This document shows positions 1 to 7,895 of a DNA stretch of 9,632 nucleotides, piece after piece. The first letter of the stretch is position 1. Each line of letters begins with the position of its first letter. The position numbers were made by a program, and so were the translations under genes. The notes under the pieces were generated by a model that saw nothing but the letters and a program-made list of their open reading frames with translations, searched no databases and was not told where the DNA came from. Source of the DNA: JACZQZ01 sp046756945 (GTDB taxonomy: Bacteria; Pseudomonadota; Alphaproteobacteria; Rhodospirillales; 2-02-FULL-58-16); assembly GCA_046756945.1 (NCBI GenBank), contig JBHHXI010000117.1, positions 1 to 9,632 of the forward strand, given 5' to 3'.

Positions 1-245
1 CCAACGTGAAGGGCATCCTGGTCAACATCTTCGGCGGCATCATGCGCTGCGACGTCATCGCCGAGGGCGTCGTCGCCGCCGCCCGCGAGGTCAGCCTCGA
101 CGTGCCCCTGGTGGTGCGCCTGGAAGGCACCAACGTGGAGCAGGGCCGGGACATCCTGGCCCGCTCCGGCCTGCCCATCGTGTCCGGCGAGGACCTGGGG
201 GACGCCGCCCAAAAGGTCGTCGCCGCGGTCAGGGAGGCCGCGTAA
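1..245 (+). CDS. sucC: Succinyl-CoA synthetase (ADP/GDP-forming) beta subunit, C-terminal part
   Basis: Only the last 80 codons are in the window; the gene begins upstream, and the reading frame is already open at base 3. The visible part is the end of the CoA-ligase domain. It carries the typical string NIFGGIMRCDVIAEG near the window start and VVRLEGTNVEQGRDIL near the middle, both very conserved in SucC. The beta subunit holds the ATP-grasp nucleotide site and the succinate site and works as a complex with SucD, converting succinyl-CoA to succinate with substrate-level phosphorylation. The stop codon TAA (243-245) overlaps the sucD ATG by one base, which implies translational coupling. A GTG at 6 is an internal valine, not a start. 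Identification is near certain; nucleotide preference (ADP or GDP) cannot be told from this part. Confidence 0.97.
   Translation, partial: NVKGILVNIFGGIMRCDVIAEGVVAAAREVSLDVPLVVRLEGTNVEQGRDILARSGLPIVSGEDLGDAAQKVVAAVREAA
231..237 (+). promoter_or_regulatory. Shine-Dalgarno of sucD inside the end of sucC
   Basis: AGGGAGG lies seven bases before the sucD ATG, within the last codons of sucC. Its strength and spacing fix the sucD start at 245, and the TAATG stop/start overlap makes coupled translation of the two subunits likely. Confidence 0.75.
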
Positions 246-1120
246 TGGCGATTCTGGTCAATTCCGACACCCGGGTCATCTGCCAGGGATTCACCGGCGC
301 CCAGGGAACCTTTCATTCCGAGCAGGCCATCGCCTATGGCACCGCCATGGTCGGCGGCGTGACGCCGGGCAAGGGCGGCACCACCCATCTCGGCCTGCCG
401 GTGTTCGATACGGTCGCCCAGGCGGCCGGGAAGACCGGGGCCGACGTGTCCGTCATCTACGTGCCGCCGCCGTTCGCCGCCGACGCCATCCTCGAGGCCG
501 TCGACGCGGGTCTGCCGCTGGTGGTGTGCATCACCGAAGGTATCCCGGTGCTCGACATGGTGCGCGTCAAAAGGGCGCTGCACGGCTCGGGCACGCGGCT
601 CGTCGGCCCCAACTGCCCCGGGGTGATCACCCCCGGCCAATGCAAGATCGGCATCATGCCCGGTCACATCCACAAGCCGGGCCGGATCGGCGTCGTGTCC
701 CGTTCGGGCACCCTTACGTACGAAGCGGTCGCCCAGACCACGACCAGCGGTCTGGGCCAGACCACCTGCATCGGCATCGGCGGCGATCCGGTGAACGGCA
801 CCGACTTCGTCGACTGCCTCGAGATGTTCCTCGCCGACGACGAGACCGAAGGCATCGTCATGATCGGCGAGATCGGCGGCACGGCGGAAGAAGAGGGCGC
901 CGAGGTGGTCCGGGCGTCGAAGACGAAGAAGCCCGTGGTCGGCTTCATCGCCGGCCTGACGGCGCCCCCCGGGCGGCGCATGGGGCACGCCGGCGCCATT
1001 ATTTCCGGCGGAACGGGCGGCGCCGCCGACAAGATCGAGGCCTTGAAGAGCGCCGGCATCCACGTCGCCGATTCGCCGGCGTCCATCGGCAGCACCATGT
1101 TGAAGGTAATGGACGGTTAA
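245..1120 (+). CDS. sucD: Succinyl-CoA synthetase alpha subunit
   Basis: This 291-residue protein is close to the usual length of about 290. The N-terminal Rossmann-type CoA-binding domain opens with RVICQGFTGAQGTFHSEQAI (about residues 10-29). The phosphohistidine loop is GHAGAIISGGTGG, with the phosphorylated His at residue 248. The segment GGDPVNGTDFVDCLEMF and the following GEIGGTAEEEGAE are also hallmarks of the family. The alpha subunit binds CoA and carries the phosphate on His during transfer between succinyl phosphate and the nucleotide bound by SucC. The start at 245 is supported by a strong ribosome site and the one-base overlap with sucC. It is followed by a 93-base spacer before sucA. 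No truncation or missing key residue was seen. Confidence 0.98.
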   Translation: MAILVNSDTRVICQGFTGAQGTFHSEQAIAYGTAMVGGVTPGKGGTTHLGLPVFDTVAQAAGKTGADVSVIYVPPPFAADAILEAVDAGLPLVVCITEGIPVLDMVRVKRALHGSGTRLVGPNCPGVITPGQCKIGIMPGHIHKPGRIGVVSRSGTLTYEAVAQTTTSGLGQTTCIGIGGDPVNGTDFVDCLEMFLADDETEGIVMIGEIGGTAEEEGAEVVRASKTKKPVVGFIAGLTAPPGRRMGHAGAIISGGTGGAADKIEALKSAGIHVADSPASIGSTMLKVMDG

Positions 1121-1146
1121 CCGTTCGCGGTTATCAGTGTTCAGCG

Positions 1147-1164
1147 CAGGACCGTCCGGTCCTG
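1147..1164 (+). promoter_or_regulatory. Perfect stem-loop in the sucD-sucA spacer
   Basis: caggacc-GTCC-ggtcctg forms a 7-bp perfect stem with a four-base loop. It lies 26 bases after the sucD stop and about 8 bases before a GGAGGG motif. No T-run follows, so it is not a classical intrinsic terminator. It could stabilise or process the message between sucCD and sucAB-lpd, or affect sucA translation. The structure is seen in the sequence; the role is inference. Confidence 0.5.
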
Positions 1165-1172
1165 GATCACAC

Positions 1173-1178
1173 GGAGGG
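1173..1178 (+). promoter_or_regulatory. Displaced Shine-Dalgarno-like GGAGGG upstream of sucA
   Basis: GGAGGG is the best ribosome-site match upstream of sucA, but it sits about 35 bases before the only credible ATG (1214). The GGAG directly before that ATG (1208-1211) leaves only two bases of spacing. A TTG at 1188 has good spacing from GGAGGG and opens a 17-codon frame that ends at 1241, overlapping the sucA start out of frame. Whether this leader is translated is unknown. Confidence 0.35.
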
Positions 1179-1213
1179 AAGACGCGCTTGATTGCGGCGC
1201 CTTTTCCGGAGCC

Positions 1214-4200
1214 ATGGCAGCCACAATTGATTCGTTCCTGACCGGCACCAACGCCGCCTTTATCGCCGAGCTTTATGCCCGCTATCTGGACGACCCCGCC
1301 ACCGTGGACGCAAGCTGGGTCACCTATTTCTCGGGCCTGGAAGAGGACGGCCGGGCCGTCCTCGACGAGATGCGCGGGGCCAGCTGGGCGCCCTCGGACG
1401 CGGGCGTCATCGGCCGCGGCGACGGCGACGGCGGGGGTGCCCCGGGGGTCGCGGGGGCGCCCCCCGCGTATCCAATGACCGGGGGGACACCCCCCGGTGG
1501 CCCCCCGGGGGCGCCCGCGTCGGGCCCGTCCCCCATCCCCACCGGCACCGTCAGCGGATTGTTCGGCGGCGACCAGGTCAGGGCGGCGACCAAGGATTCC
1601 CTCAGCGCGCTGATGTTGATCCGCACCTACCGGGTGCGCGGCCATCTCATCGCCCGCTTCGATCCCCTGGGCCTGGAGGGCAAGACCCACCACCCCGAGC
1701 TCGATCCCAAGTCCTACGGCTTTACCGACGCCGACTTGGACCGCCCCATCTTCATCAACCACGTGCTGGGACTGGAGACCGCGACCATGCGCGAGATCCT
1801 CCAGGTTCTCCGCGAAACGTACTGCGGGTCCATCGGTGTCGAGTTCATGCACATCATGGAGCCCGAGGAGAAGGCCTGGATTCAGCGGCGCATCGAGGGC
1901 ATACGCAACCAGACCCAGTTCACCCTCAAGGGCAAGCGCGCCATCTACCAGCGCCTGGTCGAGGCCGACGGTTTCGAGAAATTCCTCGATGTGAAATACA
2001 CCGGGACCAAGCGCTTCGGGCTCGACGGCGGCGAGAGCATGATCCCGGCGCTCGAGCAGATCATCAAAAGGGGCTCGCAACTGGGCATCAAGGAGGTGGT
2101 GCTGGGGATGCCCCACCGGGGCCGGCTGAACGTGCTGGCCAGCATCATGTGCAAGCCCTACGTGGCCATTTTTTCCGAGTTTCAGGGAGTCGCCTCCGGC
2201 CCCGACGATGTCCAGGGCTCGGGCGACGTCAAGTACCATCTGGGCACCTCGGCGGACCGGGTGTTCGACGGCAACACCATCCATTTGTCCCTGGCCGCCA
2301 ACCCCTCGCACCTGGAAGCGGTCAACCCGGTCGTCCTCGGCAAGGTGCGGGCCAAGCAGAACGAGCGCAACGACGAGGCGCGCAATCAGGTCATGGGCCT
2401 GTTGATGCACGGCGACGCCGCCTTCGCCGGCCAGGGCCTGGTCCCCGAGACACTGGACCTTTCCCAGTTGCGCGGCTACCGCACCGGCGGCACCATCCAT
2501 CTCATCGTCAACAACCAGATCGGCTTCACCACCAGCCCGTCCCACTCGCGATCGTCGCCCTATCCGTCGGACGTGGCCAAGGGGATCCAAGCGCCTATCT
2601 TCCACGTCAACGGCGACGACCCCGAGGCGGTGGTGCACGTGGCCCGCATCGCCACCGAATTCCGCCAGGAATTCAAGCGCGACGTGGTCATCGACATGTT
2701 CTGCTACCGCCGCCACGGCCACAACGAGGCCGACGAACCCATGTTCACCCAGCCCATCATGTACCGCGCCATCGCCGCCCATCCGACCACCCGCGAGCTC
2801 TACGCCAGGCAACTGATCAGGGAGGGCGCGTTCACCGAAGAGGACGCCGGGCAGATGGTCGCCGACTTCCGCGCGCGCCTGGAACAGGAATTCGAGGCGG
2901 CCCCCGGGTACAAGCCCAACAAAGCCGACTGGCTGGAAGGCAAGTGGAAGGGGCTGGTGCAGATGTCGGGCGAGGAGGAACTGCGCGACGACGATACCGC
3001 CGTTCCGATCAAGGTGCTGCGCGAGGTGGGCATGGCGATCTCGCGCCCGCCGGAAAACTTCAACGTCAACCGCAAGATCCTGCGCCAGCTGGACGCCAAG
3101 CGGAAGATGATCGAGAGCGGCGAGGGTATCGACTGGGGGACGGCCGAGGCGCTGGCCTTCGGCAGCCTCCTGGTGGAAGGCACGCGGGTGCGCCTGTCGG
3201 GCCAGGATTCGGGAAGGGGCACGTTCTCCCACCGCCACTGCGTGCTTGTCGACCAGGACACCGAGGAACGGTACTTCCCCTTGAGCGAGATCCGCGAAGG
3301 CCAGGCCACCTTCGAGGTCATGGACAGCCCCCTTTCGGAAGCCGGCGTGCTCGGCTACGAATACGGCTATTCGCTGGCCGATCCGCAAACGTTGGTGCTG
3401 TGGGAGGCCCAGTTCGGCGACTTCGCCAACGGCGCCCAGGTGATCATCGACCAGTTCGTCGCCTCGGGCGAATCCAAGTGGCTGCGCATGGCGTCCATCG
3501 TGCTGTTGCTGCCCCACGGCCACGAGGGCCAGGGGCCGGAGCATTCCTCGGCCCGGCCCGAACGCTACCTGCAGCTGTGCGCCGAGGACAACATGCAGGT
3601 GGTCAACCTGACGACGCCGGCCAATTACTTCCACGCCCTGCGCCGGCAGATGCGGCGCAACTTCCGCAAGCCCCTGATCGTCATGGCGCCGAAATCGCTT
3701 CTCCGGCACAAGCTGGTGGTCTCGAAGCTGGCGGACATGGCGGCCGGCACCGGCTTCCACCGGGTGCTGCCGGAAACCGATGACCTGGTTGCCGACAAGA
3801 AGGTCCGGCGCGTGGTCCTGTGCTCGGGCAAGGTGTACTACGACCTCTGGCAGGCGCGCGGTGACGCGGGCATCGACGACGTGGCCCTCGTCCGCGTCGA
3901 ACAGCTCTACCCGTGGCCGCGCAACACGCTGGTCAAACAGTTGCGCCGGTACCCGGACGCCGAGGTGGTGTGGTGCCAGGAGGAGCCCGCCAACATGGGC
4001 TACTGGACCTTCGTCTTTCCGCGCCTCGACAACATTCTGGTGGAGCTTGGCGGCAACAAGGCGAGGCGCCCCGTGTACGCCGGGCGCCCGGCCGCCGCAT
4101 CGCCGGCGACGGGCATGGCCAAGGTCCACCAGGAGGAACAGGCGCGGCTGGTCAAGGGGGCCCTGACGGCGGCGGTGAAATCGTTGCAGCAGCCCTTCCG

Positions 4201-4216
4201 GCGCAAAAAGGGATAA
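1214..4216 (+). CDS. sucA: 2-oxoglutarate dehydrogenase E1 component (thiamine diphosphate)
   Basis: This 1000-residue E1 decarboxylates 2-oxoglutarate and reductively succinylates the lipoyl group of SucB. The N-terminal E2-binding stretch (SFLTGTNAAFIAELYARYLDDPATVDASW, roughly residues 7-36) is typical. Active-site motifs are MPHRGRLNVL (His301), NPSHLE (His366), and the thiamine-diphosphate/Mg site GDAAFAGQG (Asp401) paired with NNQIGFTT (Asn433/Asn434). YRRHGHNEADEP and the C-terminal LYPWP...VWCQEEPANMGYW complete the family pattern. Proteobacterial SucA is usually about 930-990 residues; the extra length here includes a Gly/Pro-rich linker at about residues 66-113 between the N-terminal segment and the catalytic core. 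No in-frame start exists upstream of 1214, so the N-terminus is a few residues shorter than in many relatives. It lies in one operon with sucB and lpd. Confidence 0.98.
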   Translation: MAATIDSFLTGTNAAFIAELYARYLDDPATVDASWVTYFSGLEEDGRAVLDEMRGASWAPSDAGVIGRGDGDGGGAPGVAGAPPAYPMTGGTPPGGPPGAPASGPSPIPTGTVSGLFGGDQVRAATKDSLSALMLIRTYRVRGHLIARFDPLGLEGKTHHPELDPKSYGFTDADLDRPIFINHVLGLETATMREILQVLRETYCGSIGVEFMHIMEPEEKAWIQRRIEGIRNQTQFTLKGKRAIYQRLVEADGFEKFLDVKYTGTKRFGLDGGESMIPALEQIIKRGSQLGIKEVVLGMPHRGRLNVLASIMCKPYVAIFSEFQGVASGPDDVQGSGDVKYHLGTSADRVFDGNTIHLSLAANPSHLEAVNPVVLGKVRAKQNERNDEARNQVMGLLMHGDAAFAGQGLVPETLDLSQLRGYRTGGTIHLIVNNQIGFTTSPSHSRSSPYPSDVAKGIQAPIFHVNGDDPEAVVHVARIATEFRQEFKRDVVIDMFCYRRHGHNEADEPMFTQPIMYRAIAAHPTTRELYARQLIREGAFTEEDAGQMVADFRARLEQEFEAAPGYKPNKADWLEGKWKGLVQMSGEEELRDDDTAVPIKVLREVGMAISRPPENFNVNRKILRQLDAKRKMIESGEGIDWGTAEALAFGSLLVEGTRVRLSGQDSGRGTFSHRHCVLVDQDTEERYFPLSEIREGQATFEVMDSPLSEAGVLGYEYGYSLADPQTLVLWEAQFGDFANGAQVIIDQFVASGESKWLRMASIVLLLPHGHEGQGPEHSSARPERYLQLCAEDNMQVVNLTTPANYFHALRRQMRRNFRKPLIVMAPKSLLRHKLVVSKLADMAAGTGFHRVLPETDDLVADKKVRRVVLCSGKVYYDLWQARGDAGIDDVALVRVEQLYPWPRNTLVKQLRRYPDAEVVWCQEEPANMGYWTFVFPRLDNILVELGGNKARRPVYAGRPAAASPATGMAKVHQEEQARLVKGALTAAVKSLQQPFRRKKG
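1433..1525 (+). repeat. Cluster of perfect GC hairpins inside sucA (Gly/Pro linker)
   Basis: Several perfect inverted repeats sit side by side within sucA. They are: an 8-bp stem with a three-base loop at 1450-1468 (cgcggggg / cccccgcg); a 9-bp stem with a three-base loop at 1478-1498 (accgggggg / ccccccggt); the palindrome cccccggggg at 1502-1511; and a 5-bp stem at 1513-1525 (gcccg / cgggc). The stretch is made of G and C runs of five to six bases and encodes a linker rich in Gly, Pro and Ala (about residues 73-104). The frame stays open. It looks like low-complexity expansion rather than conserved coding sequence; whether the hairpins have a role is unknown. Confidence 0.75.
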
Positions 4217-4255
4217 ACCGGATCCGGCCCGACACAGTTGGAATTTGGGGACGAC

Positions 4256-5566
<1,311 letters not shown>

Positions 5567-5610
5567 ATCCGCACGCGGCGGCGAAGCGAACACGAAACAG
5601 GGCGTAATCC

Positions 5611-7017
5611 ATGACTGAAAACACATTCGATCTGGTCGTCATCGGCGGCGGTCCGGGCGGCTACGTGGCCGCCATCCGGGCGGCGCAACTGGGCATGACC
5701 GTCGCCTGCGTGGAGAAATACGCCACCCTCGGGGGCACCTGCCTGAACGTCGGATGCATCCCGTCGAAGGCGCTTCTGCAGTCGTCCCACCACTTCGAGG
5801 AGGCGGCGCACACCTTCGCCGCCCACGGGGTGAAGACGGGCGCGGTGAAGCTCGACCTGGACACCATGATGGCGCGGAAAACCCAGGTCGTGGCGGACCT
5901 CACCAAGGGTGTCGGGTTCCTGCTCAAGAAGAACAAGGTGACCCGGTTGGTCGGCGTCGGCGCCATCACGGCCGCCGGCCAGGTCACCGTGACCGAGGGC
6001 AGGAAGAAACACGTACTGACGGCCGGGAACATCGTCATCGCCACCGGCTCCGATGTGGCGCCGCTGGCCGGCGTGGACATCGACGAAAAGCGGATCGTCA
6101 GCTCCACCGGCGCGCTGTCGCTCAAAACGGTTCCCAAGACCATGGTCGTCGTCGGCGCCGGCATCATCGGGCTGGAACTGGGGTCCGTGTGGCGGCGCCT
6201 GGGCGCCCGGGTGACGGTGGTGGAGTTCCTCGACCGCATCCTGCCCGGCATGGACGGCGAGGCGTGCCGCCAGATGCAGCGCATCCTCAAGAAACAGGGC
6301 CTCGAATTCCGCCTGTCCACCAAGGTGACCAGGGCCAAGGCGTCGAAGACCGGCGTCACGCTCTCCGTCGAGCCGGTGGAGGGCGGCACGTCCGAGACCC
6401 TCAAGGCCGAGGTGGTCCTGGTCTCCGTCGGCCGGCGGCCCCATACCGGGGGCCTGGGTCTGGCGAAGGTCGGCGTGGAGACGGACGACCATGGCTTCGT
6501 CAAGGTGGATTCCGGCTTCCGCACCAACGTGCCCGGCGTCTTCGCCATCGGCGACGTGATCGGCGGCGCCATGCTGGCCCACAAGGCGGAGGAAGAAGGC
6601 GTCGCCGTGGCCGAGATCCTGGCCGGCCAGGCCGGGCACGTGAACTACGAGGCCATTCCCGGCGTCGTCTACACCTGGCCCGAGGTGGCGAGCCTGGGCC
6701 GGACGGAGGAGCAGCTGATAGACGCCGGCGTCCGGTACAGGGTCGGCAAGTTCCCCTTCACCGCCAATTCGCGGGCGCGCTGCAACGCCGACACCGACGG
6801 CTTCGTGAAAATCCTGGCGGACGCCGGCACCGACCGGGTGCTCGGTGTCCACATCGTCGGTCCCCAGGCCGGCGACCTGATCCAGGAAGTGGTCATCGCC
6901 ATGGAGTTCGGCGGCTCGGCCGAGGACATCGCGCGCTCGTCCCACGGCCACCCGGGCATGAGCGAGGCGGTCAAGGAAGCGGCCATGGCCGTCGGCGGAC
7001 GGGCCATCCATATCTGA
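5611..7017 (+). CDS. lpd: Dihydrolipoyl dehydrogenase (E3)
   Basis: This 468-residue flavoprotein reoxidises dihydrolipoyl groups of SucB and passes electrons through a disulfide and FAD to NAD+. The N-terminal FAD fingerprint is GGGPGG (residues 12-17). The redox disulfide is Cys44-Cys49 in GGTCLNVGCIPSK. The NAD-binding fingerprint is GAGIIG (182-187), and the second FAD contact is FAIGDV (Asp315). The C-terminal interface domain holds the catalytic pair His447 and Glu452 in HPGMSE; most relatives have HPTLSE, so the two middle residues differ while the catalytic ones remain. AGGG (5599-5602) precedes the ATG by eight bases. It is the last gene of the suc cluster, 44 bases after sucB. Its E3 could also serve other complexes such as pyruvate dehydrogenase or glycine cleavage, but context favours 2-oxoglutarate dehydrogenase. 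Confidence 0.97.
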   Translation: MTENTFDLVVIGGGPGGYVAAIRAAQLGMTVACVEKYATLGGTCLNVGCIPSKALLQSSHHFEEAAHTFAAHGVKTGAVKLDLDTMMARKTQVVADLTKGVGFLLKKNKVTRLVGVGAITAAGQVTVTEGRKKHVLTAGNIVIATGSDVAPLAGVDIDEKRIVSSTGALSLKTVPKTMVVVGAGIIGLELGSVWRRLGARVTVVEFLDRILPGMDGEACRQMQRILKKQGLEFRLSTKVTRAKASKTGVTLSVEPVEGGTSETLKAEVVLVSVGRRPHTGGLGLAKVGVETDDHGFVKVDSGFRTNVPGVFAIGDVIGGAMLAHKAEEEGVAVAEILAGQAGHVNYEAIPGVVYTWPEVASLGRTEEQLIDAGVRYRVGKFPFTANSRARCNADTDGFVKILADAGTDRVLGVHIVGPQAGDLIQEVVIAMEFGGSAEDIARSSHGHPGMSEAVKEAAMAVGGRAIHI

Positions 7018-7220
7018 CGGCGTGGCGGGGCCAAGACCGCCGGCGGGACCAAAACGGACCGTCCCTACGGACACGGGCAGGTGGCGCCCCTCCCTCCCTT
7101 ACACCAACGCCGTGCTATTGTGCGGAGGCGGAAATTCGGGCATTGTGGCCGCGATTACAGGGCCGTGCGCAAGAGAGGGGGGCGCGGCAACAGAATGACG
7201 GTCAGGAGGGGAACGGGACC
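7018..7220. other. Spacer between lpd and the dioxygenase gene
   Basis: This stretch of about 200 bases has only weak stems (for example ggcgg 7024-7028 with ccgcc 7037-7041) and no T-run, so there is no clear terminator after lpd. The sequence is slightly less GC-rich around 7110-7165. No promoter pair with proper spacing is convincing. The last part holds the ribosome site of the next gene (caggagggg, 7203-7211). Confidence 0.5.
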
Positions 7221-7781
7221 ATGGGGGAATCCTATTCTTTGCATAGTTACATAGAGGACCTGCGCCGAATTACGCGGGAAACGGACGACGAGGACGGGAT
7301 CATAGGCCGCGTCGGGCCCCTGGCGCGGCGTCTGGCCCTGGAAAAGGGCTGGCTCCGCCAGGAGCATTACGATGCCGACCCCGGGCAGGGCTTCGGCGTC
7401 CATCTTCTGCACGAGGAGCCCGACCATACCCTGGCGGTGTTCGTCGTTTCCTGGCTGCCCGGTCGCGGGGCTCCGGCGCACGATCACGGGACCTGGGCCG
7501 TGGTGGCGGGCGTTGACGGCATCGAGCGCAACATCCGCTACAAGCGTCTCGACGACGGAAGCCGTCCGGACTATGGGGAGCTGGAGGTCAAGCACGATTT
7601 CAACGCGGGCGAGGGCGAGCTGATCTGCATGAAGACGGGCGGCATTCACGCCGTGCAGAACGAAACCGACCGCGTGACCCTGTCGCTCCACACCTACGGC
7701 ATGCACGTCAACCACACGAGCCGTTCCCGGTTCGATCCGGAAACCAACGAAAAAAAGGACTTCATCGTAGACGTCCGATAG
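7221..7781 (+). CDS. Cysteine dioxygenase-family (cupin) thiol dioxygenase
   Basis: This 186-residue protein belongs to the non-heme iron thiol dioxygenases (cysteine dioxygenase type I fold), which add O2 to a small thiol to give a sulfinate. The iron ligands are visible as His87 and His89 in APAHDHGTWAVV and His143 in GGIHAVQNE. Ser155, His157 and Tyr159 in SLHTYG match the Ser-His-Tyr triad of cysteine dioxygenase. The Cys that crosslinks to Tyr in the mammalian enzyme is absent from the HDHGTW region, as is common in bacteria. The ATG at 7221 follows a strong ribosome site by nine bases. The frame is also open upstream, but without supported starts. The substrate (cysteine, 3-mercaptopropionate or another thiol) cannot be fixed from the motifs. 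It lies 203 bases after lpd and 111 before a transporter gene. Confidence 0.85.
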   Translation: MGESYSLHSYIEDLRRITRETDDEDGIIGRVGPLARRLALEKGWLRQEHYDADPGQGFGVHLLHEEPDHTLAVFVVSWLPGRGAPAHDHGTWAVVAGVDGIERNIRYKRLDDGSRPDYGELEVKHDFNAGEGELICMKTGGIHAVQNETDRVTLSLHTYGMHVNHTSRSRFDPETNEKKDFIVDVR

Positions 7782-7798
7782 GCGCCGTCCCGTCCGCC

Positions 7799-7818
7799 CC
7801 GGCGCCCACGTGCGCCGG
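7799..7818 (+). terminator. Stem-loop after the dioxygenase gene, possible weak terminator
   Basis: ccggcgc (7799-7805) pairs with gcgccgg (7812-7818) around a six-base loop, 18 bases after the stop codon. No T-run follows, so it does not fit a standard intrinsic terminator. It may protect the 3' end of the message or help termination. The structure is clear; the function is inferred. Confidence 0.35.
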
Positions 7819-7860
7819 AACGGCGGCGCCTGGTCGCCCGGCGGCGGACCGGGGTTTGCC

Positions 7861-7895
7861 CATGGCGTGGCGTCCTGGGTTAATATGACGCCATG
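7861..7895 (+). promoter_or_regulatory. Putative promoter and inverted-repeat operator of the MFS gene
   Basis: An 8-bp perfect inverted repeat, catggcgt (7861-7868) and acgccatg (7888-7895), is separated by 19 bases; a nested pair is ggcgtc (7869-7874) with gacgcc (7887-7892). Between the arms is a local AT-rich patch with TAATAT (7881-7886), a 4-of-6 match to the -10 consensus. A -35-like ttgccc (7856-7861) has a long spacing of 19. With a six-base discriminator, transcription would start at the A of the MFS ATG. The arms flanking the -10 could bind a repressor or pair in DNA. Inferred. Confidence 0.4.

Noticed and set aside
4238..4255. TTG at 4238 as the sucB start, adding six residues
   Set aside because: The ATG at 4256 has a usable GGGG ribosome site and gives the usual short N-terminus before the lipoyl domain; the TTG has no comparable site.
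7018..7075. Intrinsic terminator after lpd
   Set aside because: Only 4-5 bp stems are found and there is no T-run after them.
7098..7121. TTACAC and TATTGT as a promoter for the dioxygenase gene
   Set aside because: The two boxes are only about 11 bases apart, too close for a sigma-70 type promoter, and other pairings in the spacer match poorly.
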